Below, one piece after another: positions 16,787 through 25,714 of a stretch of 31,206 nucleotides of DNA (position 1 is its first letter; the number at the start of each line of letters is the position of its first letter). The DNA lies in IMG/VR virus record IMGVR_UViG_3300028027_000162, positions 1 through 31,206 of that record; one strand, written 5' to 3'. The translations under genes and the position numbers were made by a program. The notes beneath the pieces were generated by a model, which did no database searches, had not been told where the DNA came from, and worked only from the letters and a program-made list of their open reading frames with translations. The DNA comes from a virus.

Positions 16787-17293
16787 TTATCCTTTTAATA
16801 TTGATTTTAATCCTTCAAAATGTCCCATAGGTAAAAAGTTCATATCATTCTTGTAAGCTTGATATTTTCTTTCTGGTGAAAAGTAACCACGTACGTATGC
16901 ATCTACACCACCTCTATCTTCTACAAATTTCTTACCTAATTTATTCTCCAATCTCTGTTTAAGATCATCTTTAAAATCTTTTACTAGAGCGTTATCTTCG
17001 AATTCTTTAGATATAAGTTGTAGTCTAACTTCATTCTTTAATTCTCTACGATTTTTATTACCAATCTCTACATCAAATTTTTTACCTGATGGGGTTTCAA
17101 ACTTAAAAGTATCTCTCCACTCTGGGTACATATTTTTAGGTTCGATAGGTTTACCTTCAGCGTACATAACTTCATCATTAGTAGGCCCAGCAATTTTAAA
17201 ATCCTTAGATTTACCTAAACCAGGAAATTCATTTATAAGTTCTTTTAATATTTTACGTTTATTATATAATAAACCACCAAATCCTTTTTCCAT
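16787..17293 (-). CDS. Hypothetical head-module protein
   Basis: A 168-residue highly charged, Lys- and Glu-rich protein beginning MEKGFGGLLYNKRK. Its start codon overlaps the stop of the upstream 99-residue gene. There is a central beta-looking segment (about 60–85) and a helical region (about 90–125), with no membrane segment or catalytic motif. I do not recognise it. Its place in a tightly packed portal–scaffold operon suggests a minor head protein or assembly factor. Confidence 0.65.
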   Translation of the reverse strand: MEKGFGGLLYNKRKILKELINEFPGLGKSKDFKIAGPTNDEVMYAEGKPIEPKNMYPEWRDTFKFETPSGKKFDVEIGNKNRRELKNEVRLQLISKEFEDNALVKDFKDDLKQRLENKLGKKFVEDRGGVDAYVRGYFSPERKYQAYKNDMNFLPMGHFEGLKSILKG

Positions 17294-17592
17294 TACTGAT
17301 GATAATTAGTTAAATTAACTACGCTATTTCTAGGCTTGTTGCAAATATCTTTGTCTATAACAGATTTAAGAGTCATAAGTAAAGCTTCATTTGCTCTAGG
17401 AACTGCATTGTCTTCGTTTTCTAGTTGGTCTATAATTGCTGAGATTATAACACTTTGTGCATATAAAACATCTAAATACTTAGACGCCCCCATAAATTTT
17501 TCTTTAGTGCATATACGAAATTGTATATCACCCACCAAAGCTTTACCAGCAACTATAGCTGCATCATAATCGTCTACAAATCTTATTAACAT
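17293..17592 (-). CDS. Small hypothetical head-module protein
   Basis: A 99-residue, mostly helical, acidic protein (MLIRFVDDYDAAIVAG…) overlapping the stop of the upstream 365-residue gene by 7 nt and the next gene by 1 nt, so translation is probably coupled. The pattern of hydrophobic residues (about 35–90) fits a two- or three-helix bundle. No family is recognised. A small adaptor or completion protein is possible from position alone. Confidence 0.6.
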   Translation of the reverse strand: MLIRFVDDYDAAIVAGKALVGDIQFRICTKEKFMGASKYLDVLYAQSVIISAIIDQLENEDNAVPRANEALLMTLKSVIDKDICNKPRNSVVNLTNYHQ

Positions 17593-18683
17593 GTTTTACA
17601 GATTGAATTATAAGCCCCGTAACTTTGATGATATAAACATATATCACATAATTTTCTACAACTTTCTAATATACAACTAGCCTCGTGGTAAATACCTTTA
17701 TTAAATTGCATATAGGCACCCATACGCTTTTGTAAAAGTTTCATATAGGTAATTATTTTAGAGCTATCAAAATCTGGTTGTTCACAACAACTTGCTTGTT
17801 TAAGTAATTCAGTAAGTATAGCTTTATTTAATTCTATAGTAACTAAATGTTGTGTCTCCGCAAAGTATATAACATTATTGGGCATAGCTACTTGTGCAGC
17901 ATAAACCATCATAAGAGCTTGCCACTCTGAGAAAGTAGGATCAGGTCGATAGTTAATAATATCTGGTATCATTATATTTGTAGTAGGATCCAATGTAAGT
18001 GATCCTGCTTGACCTGTAGTATTTATGTAAAATGTATTATTCAAAGGGTAGAAGAATATATCCCCTGCTGTTATACCATTGTTTAATGGATCTAAAACAG
18101 CCCAAGTTTTAACTGCTATTACGTAAGATGTGTACCACCCATCCACATAAATTCTCCCACAATCAACATTTGCAGGTAAGAAAGTAGTGAGGTGTGGAGC
18201 ATTATAAAATGCTGTATAAGCTGGAGTCCCAGGAGCTAAATTAGCTTGGGCTGTAAGAAATTGTTTTACTACTGTAAATCCTTGGCTATAATCATATGGC
18301 ATCATAGAGTAATCAGCCGTATTTGTAAGACTTAATATTTCAGTAGGAAATTTATAAGTACTAGGATTATAAGGCCACTCATTAGAGTTATTGTAACCTG
18401 GTATATGGTTTGCATCTGCATCATTTTTTGACTGTATAAGAACAGTCTCTAACATTTGACCCGCACAAGTTCTACCATTATAAGTAAGGAATGTTTTCTT
18501 CACCATATCAGTACCTATTTGAAAAGGTAAAGACATGTAGTCGATGTTGTAATCTACAATAGATAAATTTTGGTTAGGTTCATCCCAAGCCAAGCTAATA
18601 TTTTCTATATCACCATCTATACGGTATAATGGATCAACCATACAACCACTAGTAGCAACAGATTCTACAACTCTAATATCCAT
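17586..18683 (-). CDS. Portal-proximal structural protein with Cys-rich C-terminus
   Basis: A 365-residue protein. The first ~245 residues are Asn-, Tyr-, Thr- and Pro-rich and look beta-structured, as in head fibres. The last ~100 are helical and carry two adjacent Cys near residue 301 followed by six Cys in the final 30 residues (337, 342, 346, 349, 362, 365). These could bind a metal or form disulfides. It follows the portal gene and a 52-residue gene, a position from which a head-fibre or head-decoration role is plausible. There is no signal peptide or enzymatic motif and no named family is recognised. Confidence 0.65.
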   Translation of the reverse strand: MDIRVVESVATSGCMVDPLYRIDGDIENISLAWDEPNQNLSIVDYNIDYMSLPFQIGTDMVKKTFLTYNGRTCAGQMLETVLIQSKNDADANHIPGYNNSNEWPYNPSTYKFPTEILSLTNTADYSMMPYDYSQGFTVVKQFLTAQANLAPGTPAYTAFYNAPHLTTFLPANVDCGRIYVDGWYTSYVIAVKTWAVLDPLNNGITAGDIFFYPLNNTFYINTTGQAGSLTLDPTTNIMIPDIINYRPDPTFSEWQALMMVYAAQVAMPNNVIYFAETQHLVTIELNKAILTELLKQASCCEQPDFDSSKIITYMKLLQKRMGAYMQFNKGIYHEASCILESCRKLCDICLYHQSYGAYNSICKTC

Positions 18684-18688
18684 AATTT

Positions 18689-18847
18689 TTACTTATAATT
18701 TTTAATAAACTCGTCTACTGCATCTATAGATCCAAAATAGTTTAACCAACGTTCTTTATATAATTGGTAACCCTTCACAGATATAACTGTTTTGCTATCT
18801 AATCTTATAGTGTAGCTTCTCTCTAATTGTTCTTCCTTATCACTCAT
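18689..18847 (-). CDS. Small hypothetical protein downstream of the portal
   Basis: A 52-residue protein starting MSDKEEQLER at the ATG at 18847, 10 nt after the portal stop. The frame extends upstream to 18898, but that start would overlap the portal end by 41 nt, so I prefer 18847. The product is charged with a beta-like centre and a helical Tyr/Lys end. It lies 5 nt before the next gene. Function unknown. Confidence 0.55.
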   Translation of the reverse strand: MSDKEEQLERSYTIRLDSKTVISVKGYQLYKERWLNYFGSIDAVDEFIKNYK

Positions 18848-18857
18848 ATTATACTTA

Positions 18858-21206
18858 TTACAAATCGTTTTTAACTTGTCTCGCATTACCTGAAACATTA
18901 TCAGCGTAAAGTTGTTCTCTTTCTAATCTCACTACCTCAGCGTCTTTTTGCGCTTCAGCTTCTGTCTTAGTTCTTTCTAAATCTATCCTATCATCACCTT
19001 GTCTAATACGTGCTTTTGTATCTTCTTCTCTGATGGCTAAATCTTTAGTTTTGTATTCTCTATCTACTTTTTCTAATTTCTCTTTTTCAGCTTGAGCTTT
19101 TTCTAACTCTTTTCCAGCTTGATCTAATTGTGTTTGCAATTGTTGTAATTTTTTTGTTAATTGTTTAACTTGATCATTTTCAGCTTTACGTTTAGCTAAG
19201 CTTTCGTCTAACATAGCCACTACATCTGTAGTAGATTCTGATAATAAAGCTTTTACTAATACTTCATCGTCTATGGAACCTTTACCTGCTAATTGTGGGG
19301 CCAAAGCCGCTAATTTTTCTAACTTAAGATTTTCTCTACTAGAATTTACTAAGTGTATATCAAAGTCTGTAAATCTGAAGTTTTCAGGTTGTGCATGAAA
19401 AAACATTGTTTTATCACCTAGTATATAAGAGCCTCTTTTACCATCTTGATAAGCTATTTTACCACAATTTACTAGATCGTATAATGCGTTACAGCGTGTA
19501 TCATATATAAGTTCAAATATATCCTTAGTAATAAGTGAAGTTTGTTTTATACCAGTTTTTACATTACTAACAGCATCTCTTTGTTCAGCTGCTTGGTACA
19601 TGTATCTATTAATACCAGTAACTATATCAGCTTGAGCCTGTATAGATTCTAACACTATATTAAGTTGTTCTATAGTATTTCCGTTTAGAGACCCGTGAAA
19701 ATCACCGTACCCAGAAAATAAGTTTGCGCCTTCTTCTGTGGGGTCATATACTTCTATACCTTGTTTACGTAAAGCTATAAATTTCAACAAACGTTCCATG
19801 TAATCTTGACCCAATACTTTTGGTATAGCAGCTAAATTTACACGGGAACCATCTACACCAGCGTTAGCTATAAGGTTATCCCTAAAGAAAGTTACAATAT
19901 CGAAAGAATCTTGTAAATCTTTTAAAGCTAACGATAAAGAATATGGCTTAGCATTTCTATCATTATAAGTTACACCATTGTAAGACAGAGTTGTCAAATA
20001 AGGCGCACCGATACTACGTGGTTGATGTTTACTTTTACCTAAGTTTAAATATATATTCCAACCTATACGTATACCCTCATAACGATCCAATCTGTAAGCT
20101 TTAGTATTAGGTCTCCCTGAACCTGAAGCATCACCAAATATAGGATCTGGGTATCTAGTGTGAGATATATCTTCAACATTTTGGTATCTATCTTTATCCT
20201 CCTCATCTAGATATATTTCATTATTAGCCAACCATTCAACATGATACACAGGCATAGTATCCCATGTACTGTTAGTGTGTTGGTTTAATACTGTATTTGT
20301 ACTGTAGATATGATCTAATTGTCTAGGGTCTCTTATACGTGGTGCAGCACCCGCATCTGATTGACCAAATAAAACTCTCTTTTGCTCATCAGTCATAAGA
20401 TGTCCCCATTCTGTAAGAATTTCAGATCTCTTAACAAATTTACGATGTACACAAGCGTTTACATTAGGTTGTGAACCTGTAGACATAAATTGGAAATTAG
20501 TATTCTTACTAAAGAACATATTTTCCGGTTTACATACTTCTAACTTAGGATCTTCACCAACTCTGTAAACATATGTTCTATAATAGGCTTCACCTGCAAC
20601 CAATAAATCTACAAAGATTTGTTTTAATTTTTGCTTAAGATCTATAGTTTTATCTTGCTCAAAAAATCTAAGTAAAGAAACAACTGTAGATTGAAATTGA
20701 GAAACAAAATCCTTATCTAGCCTCGCTTTTAGGTCAACTATAAACTTATCTTCATTAGCAAATTGTGACGGTTTCTCGCCCTTATTTACTAATTTAATGT
20801 TATCATTAAATAACTGAGTATATTTTTCTATTATTCTTTTAGAGAATTCTTCAGCCTTTAAATTTTCTACTCTAGTCAAAGTTTCTGTATCTTTGATAGT
20901 AGTTCTAAAAGTAAAAGTTTCATCTAATAGGATACCAACTAAGATATCAATACGTGTTTTAATAAGTGGTGTCATTTTTACAGACAACGCTGACTCTATA
21001 CCAAAGACATCTTCTAAATATTTAAATTCGTCTTTATCCCTTATACCGTCATACAAGTTTCTTGCATGTTTGATATGAGTCTTTTCTCTTACTAAGGCAG
21101 CTATGTAAAAATCTACAGATTGACTGAGGTAGGAAAAGTCAGACTTATCCTGCTCAGAAATTGCTACATCTTCAGTATTGTAATATCTATGTGTTAGTAC
21201 ACCCAT
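18858..21206 (-). CDS. Portal protein
   Basis: A 782-residue protein that should form the dodecameric DNA portal at one capsid vertex. Support: size, its place two genes after TerL, and crAss-portal-like sequence early on (residues ~75–100, PLIKTRIDILVG…). Large alpha/beta regions follow, and the last ~130 residues form a long Gln/Glu/Lys/Ala coiled coil (about 640–775), which could be the barrel or an exposed tail. The start ATG overlaps the stop of the GroES-like gene by one base. No protease or head-morphogenesis domain is fused to it. Confidence 0.88.
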   Translation of the reverse strand: MGVLTHRYYNTEDVAISEQDKSDFSYLSQSVDFYIAALVREKTHIKHARNLYDGIRDKDEFKYLEDVFGIESALSVKMTPLIKTRIDILVGILLDETFTFRTTIKDTETLTRVENLKAEEFSKRIIEKYTQLFNDNIKLVNKGEKPSQFANEDKFIVDLKARLDKDFVSQFQSTVVSLLRFFEQDKTIDLKQKLKQIFVDLLVAGEAYYRTYVYRVGEDPKLEVCKPENMFFSKNTNFQFMSTGSQPNVNACVHRKFVKRSEILTEWGHLMTDEQKRVLFGQSDAGAAPRIRDPRQLDHIYSTNTVLNQHTNSTWDTMPVYHVEWLANNEIYLDEEDKDRYQNVEDISHTRYPDPIFGDASGSGRPNTKAYRLDRYEGIRIGWNIYLNLGKSKHQPRSIGAPYLTTLSYNGVTYNDRNAKPYSLSLALKDLQDSFDIVTFFRDNLIANAGVDGSRVNLAAIPKVLGQDYMERLLKFIALRKQGIEVYDPTEEGANLFSGYGDFHGSLNGNTIEQLNIVLESIQAQADIVTGINRYMYQAAEQRDAVSNVKTGIKQTSLITKDIFELIYDTRCNALYDLVNCGKIAYQDGKRGSYILGDKTMFFHAQPENFRFTDFDIHLVNSSRENLKLEKLAALAPQLAGKGSIDDEVLVKALLSESTTDVVAMLDESLAKRKAENDQVKQLTKKLQQLQTQLDQAGKELEKAQAEKEKLEKVDREYKTKDLAIREEDTKARIRQGDDRIDLERTKTEAEAQKDAEVVRLEREQLYADNVSGNARQVKNDL

Positions 21207-21799
21207 TATTTATCTATAGTAAACAAAATATCGTCGTAATGTATTGTCTTCAGCTTACAATCAGCTGCATTTAAGATCAAATTACCACAATATGGATCAA
21301 AAGCTACAATTGTACCTTTAGGGAATTTTACTAATGCACCTTTAGCACAAGATAAAACTACGGCTTTTTGAGTATCTGCATCACGCGGATCTGGTTTTGA
21401 ATCATTAAAGATACCATTTGCATCTACTAAATCTTCACCTATAATTTTAACTAAAATTCTTTCTCCTGTTGGTTTAATATTTTTCTCTTCCATTTTATCA
21501 AAACTTGTATTTACTATTGCCACTACATCATGACTTCTTATTACTTTAACGTAAGCATCTGTTGTCGGTGCTAAATATCCCGCAAACTGGTTAAAAATGA
21601 TGTTATCACCTTCTTTTAACTCTGGGCATTTTTCTTTAGTATTGCTTCCCAACATTGTTGCTTTACCATAATAATATTCCACTTTAGTTCTTGTAGCGAA
21701 CTTTGATGGACCAGTATAAATACCGTTTTCAATATTTGGTAATTCTGTGACCTCTGCCACTAAATTTAAACCTATTGGTTTTATTTGATTCTTATTCAT
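21206..21799 (-). CDS. Double-domain GroES-like co-chaperonin (tandem Cpn10)
   Basis: A 197-residue protein made of two consecutive Cpn10 folds: about residues 6–97 (IKPIGLNLVAEV … KEGDNIIF … DVVAIV) and 108–196 (IKPTGERILVKI … FPKGTIVAF … YDDILFTID). Both show the GroES order: an I-x-P-x-G-x-x-[IL] strand, a Gly-rich mobile-loop region, a 'G…V.F' strand and a terminal '[DE]D[IV]…I' strand. GroES caps the chaperonin GroEL; phages such as T4 encode a GroES substitute (gp31) for capsid folding. The gene sits between TerL and portal, and a promoter box lies 25 nt upstream, fitting a role in head assembly. It probably works with host GroEL, as no GroEL is seen here. Confidence 0.82.
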   Translation of the reverse strand: MNKNQIKPIGLNLVAEVTELPNIENGIYTGPSKFATRTKVEYYYGKATMLGSNTKEKCPELKEGDNIIFNQFAGYLAPTTDAYVKVIRSHDVVAIVNTSFDKMEEKNIKPTGERILVKIIGEDLVDANGIFNDSKPDPRDADTQKAVVLSCAKGALVKFPKGTIVAFDPYCGNLILNAADCKLKTIHYDDILFTIDK

Positions 21800-21823
21800 A
21801 TCTTATACACATATTTTACAATA

Positions 21824-21832
21824 GCGAAGATA
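21824..21832 (-). promoter_or_regulatory. Promoter -7-like box TATCTTCGC before the GroES-like gene
   Basis: The minus strand reads TTATCTTCGC 25 nt before the ATG at 21799, within the 62-nt gap after TerL. The TAnnTTCG form and spacing equal those at the scaffold gene. Confidence 0.45.
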
Positions 21833-21861
21833 ATAAAAAGGATTTAAAAATCAGTGGTAAA

Positions 21862-24141
21862 TTAATCGTATACAGCCTTAGGGTTTTTAGGATCACTCAT
21901 ATCTATCCAACGAACACCGCCTGATAGCCTATGCATTTCGGCTTCACGCTCTAAAGAGGCATTCATCTCATCTTTCCCACTACCTTTATCTGGTATAACT
22001 CCATATTTCTTATAACCTGTAGAAGGATCAGTGTAATAACCGAATACTTGTAATTCTTTAGTTGTAGCTTCCTGAGGTTTAGCTATTTTACCCATAAGAT
22101 CTTCATCAGATAATTCACATAATCCCATAGCTATGACAAAATCGTACTTTGTTCTATCTTCTCTATTGTAATCTTGTAATTGTTCTAATACATCTTTAAA
22201 GTATATAGTGTCGTAGAAGTCATCTATATAAGCTTTGATTTTCTGATCTTGGTGATCTATAATAGGCCCACCAGCTGTAGTACCTATAAGGTGTGTTTGT
22301 TTATTAGGGTCAGCATTTTGTAAATTGATAGTAGGTCTTTTCTTCAGTAAATGATAAAATCCATTATCTCTAAAGTGTGAAACTATACCTATTTTAGTGT
22401 ACTCTATATTTACCTCTGCATTGTAATAATAAGCTAATTTCATAGCATTATCCCAATCTGTACGAACATCGTTAGATCTTTTGTTATATTTAGCCACATA
22501 CAAATTAGATGTAGTTCTGAAATAACCTTTATCCAGTATACGTTTCTTAATAAGTATTGCTAACTCAGAACCTTTTTTATTATTCGTAGCATGTGCAGAA
22601 TCACCTGTACCTTGGTCAATACTATCGCAACCACCTACATATAAATTCGGTAAAGGTTGTTTTTCATTGTCTAATGCTTGCTCAGACAACCAATGTGGAT
22701 GCTCTATTATACTAATGTCCCCTATAGGACTAGGACTCCATTCCACCCCTACTATTCTACCATTTTCCGCTTTTAACCACTTAAGAAAACCACGTTCAGG
22801 TTTAGGTATATCAGGGTTCATATCAAGGTTTATACGCTGTGTGGCAATTTTATCTTGATCAAATATATTAGAGCCTTTACGAATAAATACCTCCTTTATA
22901 TTCATAGGGTACTCTTGTAGTAAACCCATATAACTTTCAGGGTCACTTTTAGCTGCTTCCCTTTCTTTCATTACTTCTATAGTAGCCTGAGTAACGTCAG
23001 GACAACCAGTTACTTCCCATGTACCAGCTCTTTTTATATGTGTAGGGCAAAAGAAACCACTTCGTATACCAAAATCTTCTGTAGCTAATATTTCATGTGC
23101 ATCAGGATTACAAAATATACCTTCAGCTTCATCATTTTCTACAGTACCACCTGTACCAGAGTAATATACTTGACACTTTTTTATACTACCCATTACATAC
23201 CAAGAACCACGACTCTCTCTTTTACAAGCACCTAAGGCCCCTTTTTGATGAGAAGGCGGAAAGGCAGCAAACTCTTCTACTAATTGTTTAGTAGGACGCT
23301 TACCTCTTGTTTTACCCGGGTTTTTACCGTATATAATTTTTTCAAAACGTGAAAGTAAACCTTGATCTTCTGGTGTACCATCTGGTAATTCCACAGTTTC
23401 ACCTGCGTATTTTGTATCAGATGAATCAGTAATTAATTTTAATTTTAAAGCTCTGTGTAATGTCTCTATAGCATTTAATCCCGCCTCTATCTTATTCCAA
23501 GCCTCATTTGTAGTTTCTTCATTTGTAGAAGACACTAAGGTTAAACTATTAGGTACTAATCTAAATTCTCTATCGAGGATATTATTTATCATGTAAGATT
23601 TACCTACACCACGACCACCCATTATAGCAGAATCTTTGTTATTTAAATATGCTTTCCAACAGTAATCAAAATAATATCTATCTATGTTACTATATTGTGG
23701 GTGTGATACCGTAAAATTTTCAGTAGGTTTTCCGTTCTTATCGTAAACAGGGACTGGAAACACAAATATATTTAGCCAATATACAAAATATGGATTGTAA
23801 TATTCCCCATCTACCCAAACACCTCTATAACAGAAATTAACTAAAGGTCTATACCAGTCCTCCATATCCATACTGTCTGGATGGTAATTAGGTATTTCTC
23901 TCCAAGCTAAAAGCTCTTGGGGTATGGGTCTGTAAACTAAATAGTCGGTTAATTTAATCTCTTCAGCACCTGTAGGTACTCCAACCAAACGTTTAGGCGC
24001 ATTTGTTATATCAAATTCTCCATTCCATATTCTATCATTTTCATCTTTACGTAAAAACTTTAAATCAAAAATATCATAAGAATTTTCTACACCTATAAGT
24101 TCAGGTATCTTATTAAGATTAACTCTCTTTAGTTTACTCAT
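21862..24141 (-). CDS. terL: Terminase large subunit
   Basis: A 759-residue packaging motor. The ATPase domain has a Walker A GGRGVGKS at 175–182, a Walker B-like QLVEEF at 286–291 and a coupling SGTGG near 329–332. The C-terminal RNase H-like nuclease begins with GGCDSIDQG (catalytic Asp506 expected) and continues to acidic residues near the LSDEDL segment. It cuts and translocates phage DNA through the portal. The ATG at 24141 overlaps the preceding 202-residue gene by 8 nt, suggesting translational coupling. The length is typical of crAss-like TerL proteins, which carry an N-terminal extension. Key motifs are complete. Confidence 0.95.
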   Translation of the reverse strand: MSKLKRVNLNKIPELIGVENSYDIFDLKFLRKDENDRIWNGEFDITNAPKRLVGVPTGAEEIKLTDYLVYRPIPQELLAWREIPNYHPDSMDMEDWYRPLVNFCYRGVWVDGEYYNPYFVYWLNIFVFPVPVYDKNGKPTENFTVSHPQYSNIDRYYFDYCWKAYLNNKDSAIMGGRGVGKSYMINNILDREFRLVPNSLTLVSSTNEETTNEAWNKIEAGLNAIETLHRALKLKLITDSSDTKYAGETVELPDGTPEDQGLLSRFEKIIYGKNPGKTRGKRPTKQLVEEFAAFPPSHQKGALGACKRESRGSWYVMGSIKKCQVYYSGTGGTVENDEAEGIFCNPDAHEILATEDFGIRSGFFCPTHIKRAGTWEVTGCPDVTQATIEVMKEREAAKSDPESYMGLLQEYPMNIKEVFIRKGSNIFDQDKIATQRINLDMNPDIPKPERGFLKWLKAENGRIVGVEWSPSPIGDISIIEHPHWLSEQALDNEKQPLPNLYVGGCDSIDQGTGDSAHATNNKKGSELAILIKKRILDKGYFRTTSNLYVAKYNKRSNDVRTDWDNAMKLAYYYNAEVNIEYTKIGIVSHFRDNGFYHLLKKRPTINLQNADPNKQTHLIGTTAGGPIIDHQDQKIKAYIDDFYDTIYFKDVLEQLQDYNREDRTKYDFVIAMGLCELSDEDLMGKIAKPQEATTKELQVFGYYTDPSTGYKKYGVIPDKGSGKDEMNASLEREAEMHRLSGGVRWIDMSDPKNPKAVYD

Positions 24142-24742
24142 CGTCTTCAGGCTTTTGTATTAGTCCACCACGTTCTAGTAAGGAAGATCCTTTACCACCA
24201 CGAACACGACCTGTGTTTTCCATTTTCTTAGCGGCGTTCATAACACTTATTTTTAGTGTCATTAATTTACCTATATTTTCAGCTAGTTTAGATAGTATTG
24301 GTTCATTAGAAGCAAAGGTTACTACACCACTAGTTTCATTTATGTTTCGTATAATTTCTATATCTGTAGTTTCTAGAGTAGTTCTCGCTTCTTCTATCTT
24401 TTTATCTATAGCTAATACAGCTCTTTCAGCAGAGGTTTCATTGAAGAAATTATAGGCATCTATTGCCGCATCTATAAGATCTTGTTCAGCTTGCGTAAAT
24501 TTTGTTTTCTTACCAGCAAAAGCCCTCATCATAGCTTGTTGGGGTTTTTGTCTATAATCTAAATCACGCATGAAGTTAGATTCAGTAAGATCACAACAAA
24601 AGAAAACGTATATAAGCATACGATTACCTAGATCCTCATCTTTTTTCTTTTTACCATAATCGATAATATTAGAAAACTCTTCTAATAAAACTATGCTAGG
24701 ATCTATACAAACTTTTTGGTTGTATACAGAAAATTTTAGCAT
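24134..24742 (-). CDS. Candidate terminase small subunit (position-based)
   Basis: A 202-residue, mainly helical protein overlapping the TerL start by 8 nt, the usual place of a small terminase subunit. A helix-rich N-terminal half (about 10–105) is followed by a long charged helix (about 106–140) and a basic, Gly-rich end (RVRGGKGSSLLERGG, about 179–193) that could contact DNA. No clear helix-turn-helix signature is visible and I recognise no family; the small subunit is poorly conserved in crAss-like phages. The upstream homing endonuclease gene overlaps its start by 7 nt. Confidence 0.55.
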   Translation of the reverse strand: MLKFSVYNQKVCIDPSIVLLEEFSNIIDYGKKKKDEDLGNRMLIYVFFCCDLTESNFMRDLDYRQKPQQAMMRAFAGKKTKFTQAEQDLIDAAIDAYNFFNETSAERAVLAIDKKIEEARTTLETTDIEIIRNINETSGVVTFASNEPILSKLAENIGKLMTLKISVMNAAKKMENTGRVRGGKGSSLLERGGLIQKPEDDE

Positions 24743-25452
24743 GATAATTTAGTTTTTAGTGAACCACCTATGAAACATTCAGTTTGTCCGCCAAATTTAA
24801 TTTTAGGTGTATATAATAAATTCAATTCTCCCAATTTCACTAATTTTGGTTGTTCATACTTATAATAACAATTATAAATGTTATCATATATTATATCCTG
24901 AACTTCTATATCGTATAAAAAATTTGTGTCCCTTCTCAATTGTTGGACTCTTTTTTTAATATCAATTGCCATACCTATTTTCCAAAACTCTTCAGCATTG
25001 CCTTTAAAATGGAGTAAATAACAACACCCTGGTTTTAACCAATTATCTGGATTTTTATAATAACAATCTCCTTGGTTTTCCCTACTACATAATGGGCAAT
25101 TTTGACCCTGTAAATGATTTGAAGGTAACTGTTTAAATTCACCATGATAAGAACACTCTATTAATAAGGTGGTTTTGTCATTAATATAAACAGATTTAGA
25201 ATAGTCATAAACATAATTATGTTTAAAACCAGCTTTTTGTTTGAACCATTCTTGTTTATCAAGAACAGTTTTTGGTCCCGGTATTTTCCCTAATAATAAA
25301 TTATTTGGTTGGCAACTATAGACCAATCCTAATGCATCCTTTACTAAAACTTTTATATGTGATTGTTCATAATCCCCTATTAAATCAAGATTTGGCTGCA
25401 CCTCCTTGAGTTTAGCTTTAAACTCTTCGGTAGTTTTACTTCTCTGTTTCAA
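24736..25452 (-). CDS. GIY-YIG-superfamily (T5orf172-like) homing endonuclease
   Basis: A 238-residue free-standing endonuclease. The N-terminal part (about 1–60) resembles DNA-binding repeats of homing endonucleases. Next is a zinc-ribbon-like module (Cys100, His103, Cys119, Cys122; ECSYHGEF … GQNCPLC). The C-terminal nuclease (about 140–228) has CYLL (144–147), WKIG (157–160), Arg168 and Glu200, the pattern of T5orf172/GIY-YIG enzymes. It starts inside the end of the 80-residue gene and overlaps the next start by 7 nt. It is intact and differs from the other two GIY-YIG genes here, so it is an independent insertion next to the terminase genes. Confidence 0.82.
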   Translation of the reverse strand: MKQRSKTTEEFKAKLKEVQPNLDLIGDYEQSHIKVLVKDALGLVYSCQPNNLLLGKIPGPKTVLDKQEWFKQKAGFKHNYVYDYSKSVYINDKTTLLIECSYHGEFKQLPSNHLQGQNCPLCSRENQGDCYYKNPDNWLKPGCCYLLHFKGNAEEFWKIGMAIDIKKRVQQLRRDTNFLYDIEVQDIIYDNIYNCYYKYEQPKLVKLGELNLLYTPKIKFGGQTECFIGGSLKTKLSC

Positions 25453-25669
25453 CTTTCACTAAATCTTTAGAGGAGAAAGTTTGCTCATTATAAGCTAGGT
25501 TGCTATCAAACCAGAAACATCTTACACCTAGTAAGATAGATTTACTATCGTTAGGTCGTGCTTTTACAATGTGTTTTACCAACATTATAGGTCTATTAGG
25601 TATGTTGTGTTTAATTTTTACAAGGTCACCACCTTTGAAAAATACTAAGTCTTCTTTAAAATTATTCAT
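25436..25669 (-). CDS. YodC-like (DUF2158) small protein
   Basis: A 77-residue protein matching the YodC/DUF2158 pattern: FKGGDLVKIK near the start, IMLVKHIV in the middle, GVRCFWFD near residue 51 and a closing strand DLVKVE. It is probably a small SH3-like beta barrel of unknown biochemical role. I choose the ATG at 25669 because a TATATTGC box lies 22 nt upstream, like others here; an ATG at 25678 in the same frame would leave only 13 nt. The endonuclease gene overlaps its 3' end by 17 nt. Confidence 0.68.
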   Translation of the reverse strand: MNNFKEDLVFFKGGDLVKIKHNIPNRPIMLVKHIVKARPNDSKSILLGVRCFWFDSNLAYNEQTFSSKDLVKVETEK

Positions 25670-25690
25670 ATCGTGCATATTATATATGTC

Positions 25691-25698
25691 GCAATATA
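25691..25698 (-). promoter_or_regulatory. Promoter -7-like box TATATTGC
   Basis: The minus strand reads TTTATATTGCGAC between the patatin stop and the YodC-like start, 22 nt before the ATG at 25669. It probably drives the YodC-like, endonuclease and terminase genes. Confidence 0.45.
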
Positions 25699-25714
25699 AA
25701 AATTTTATTTGTAT

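Noticed and set aside
18848-18898. Longer start for the 52-residue gene after the portal
   Set aside because: It would overlap the portal's 3' end by 41 nt, whereas the ATG at 18847 gives a normal short spacer.
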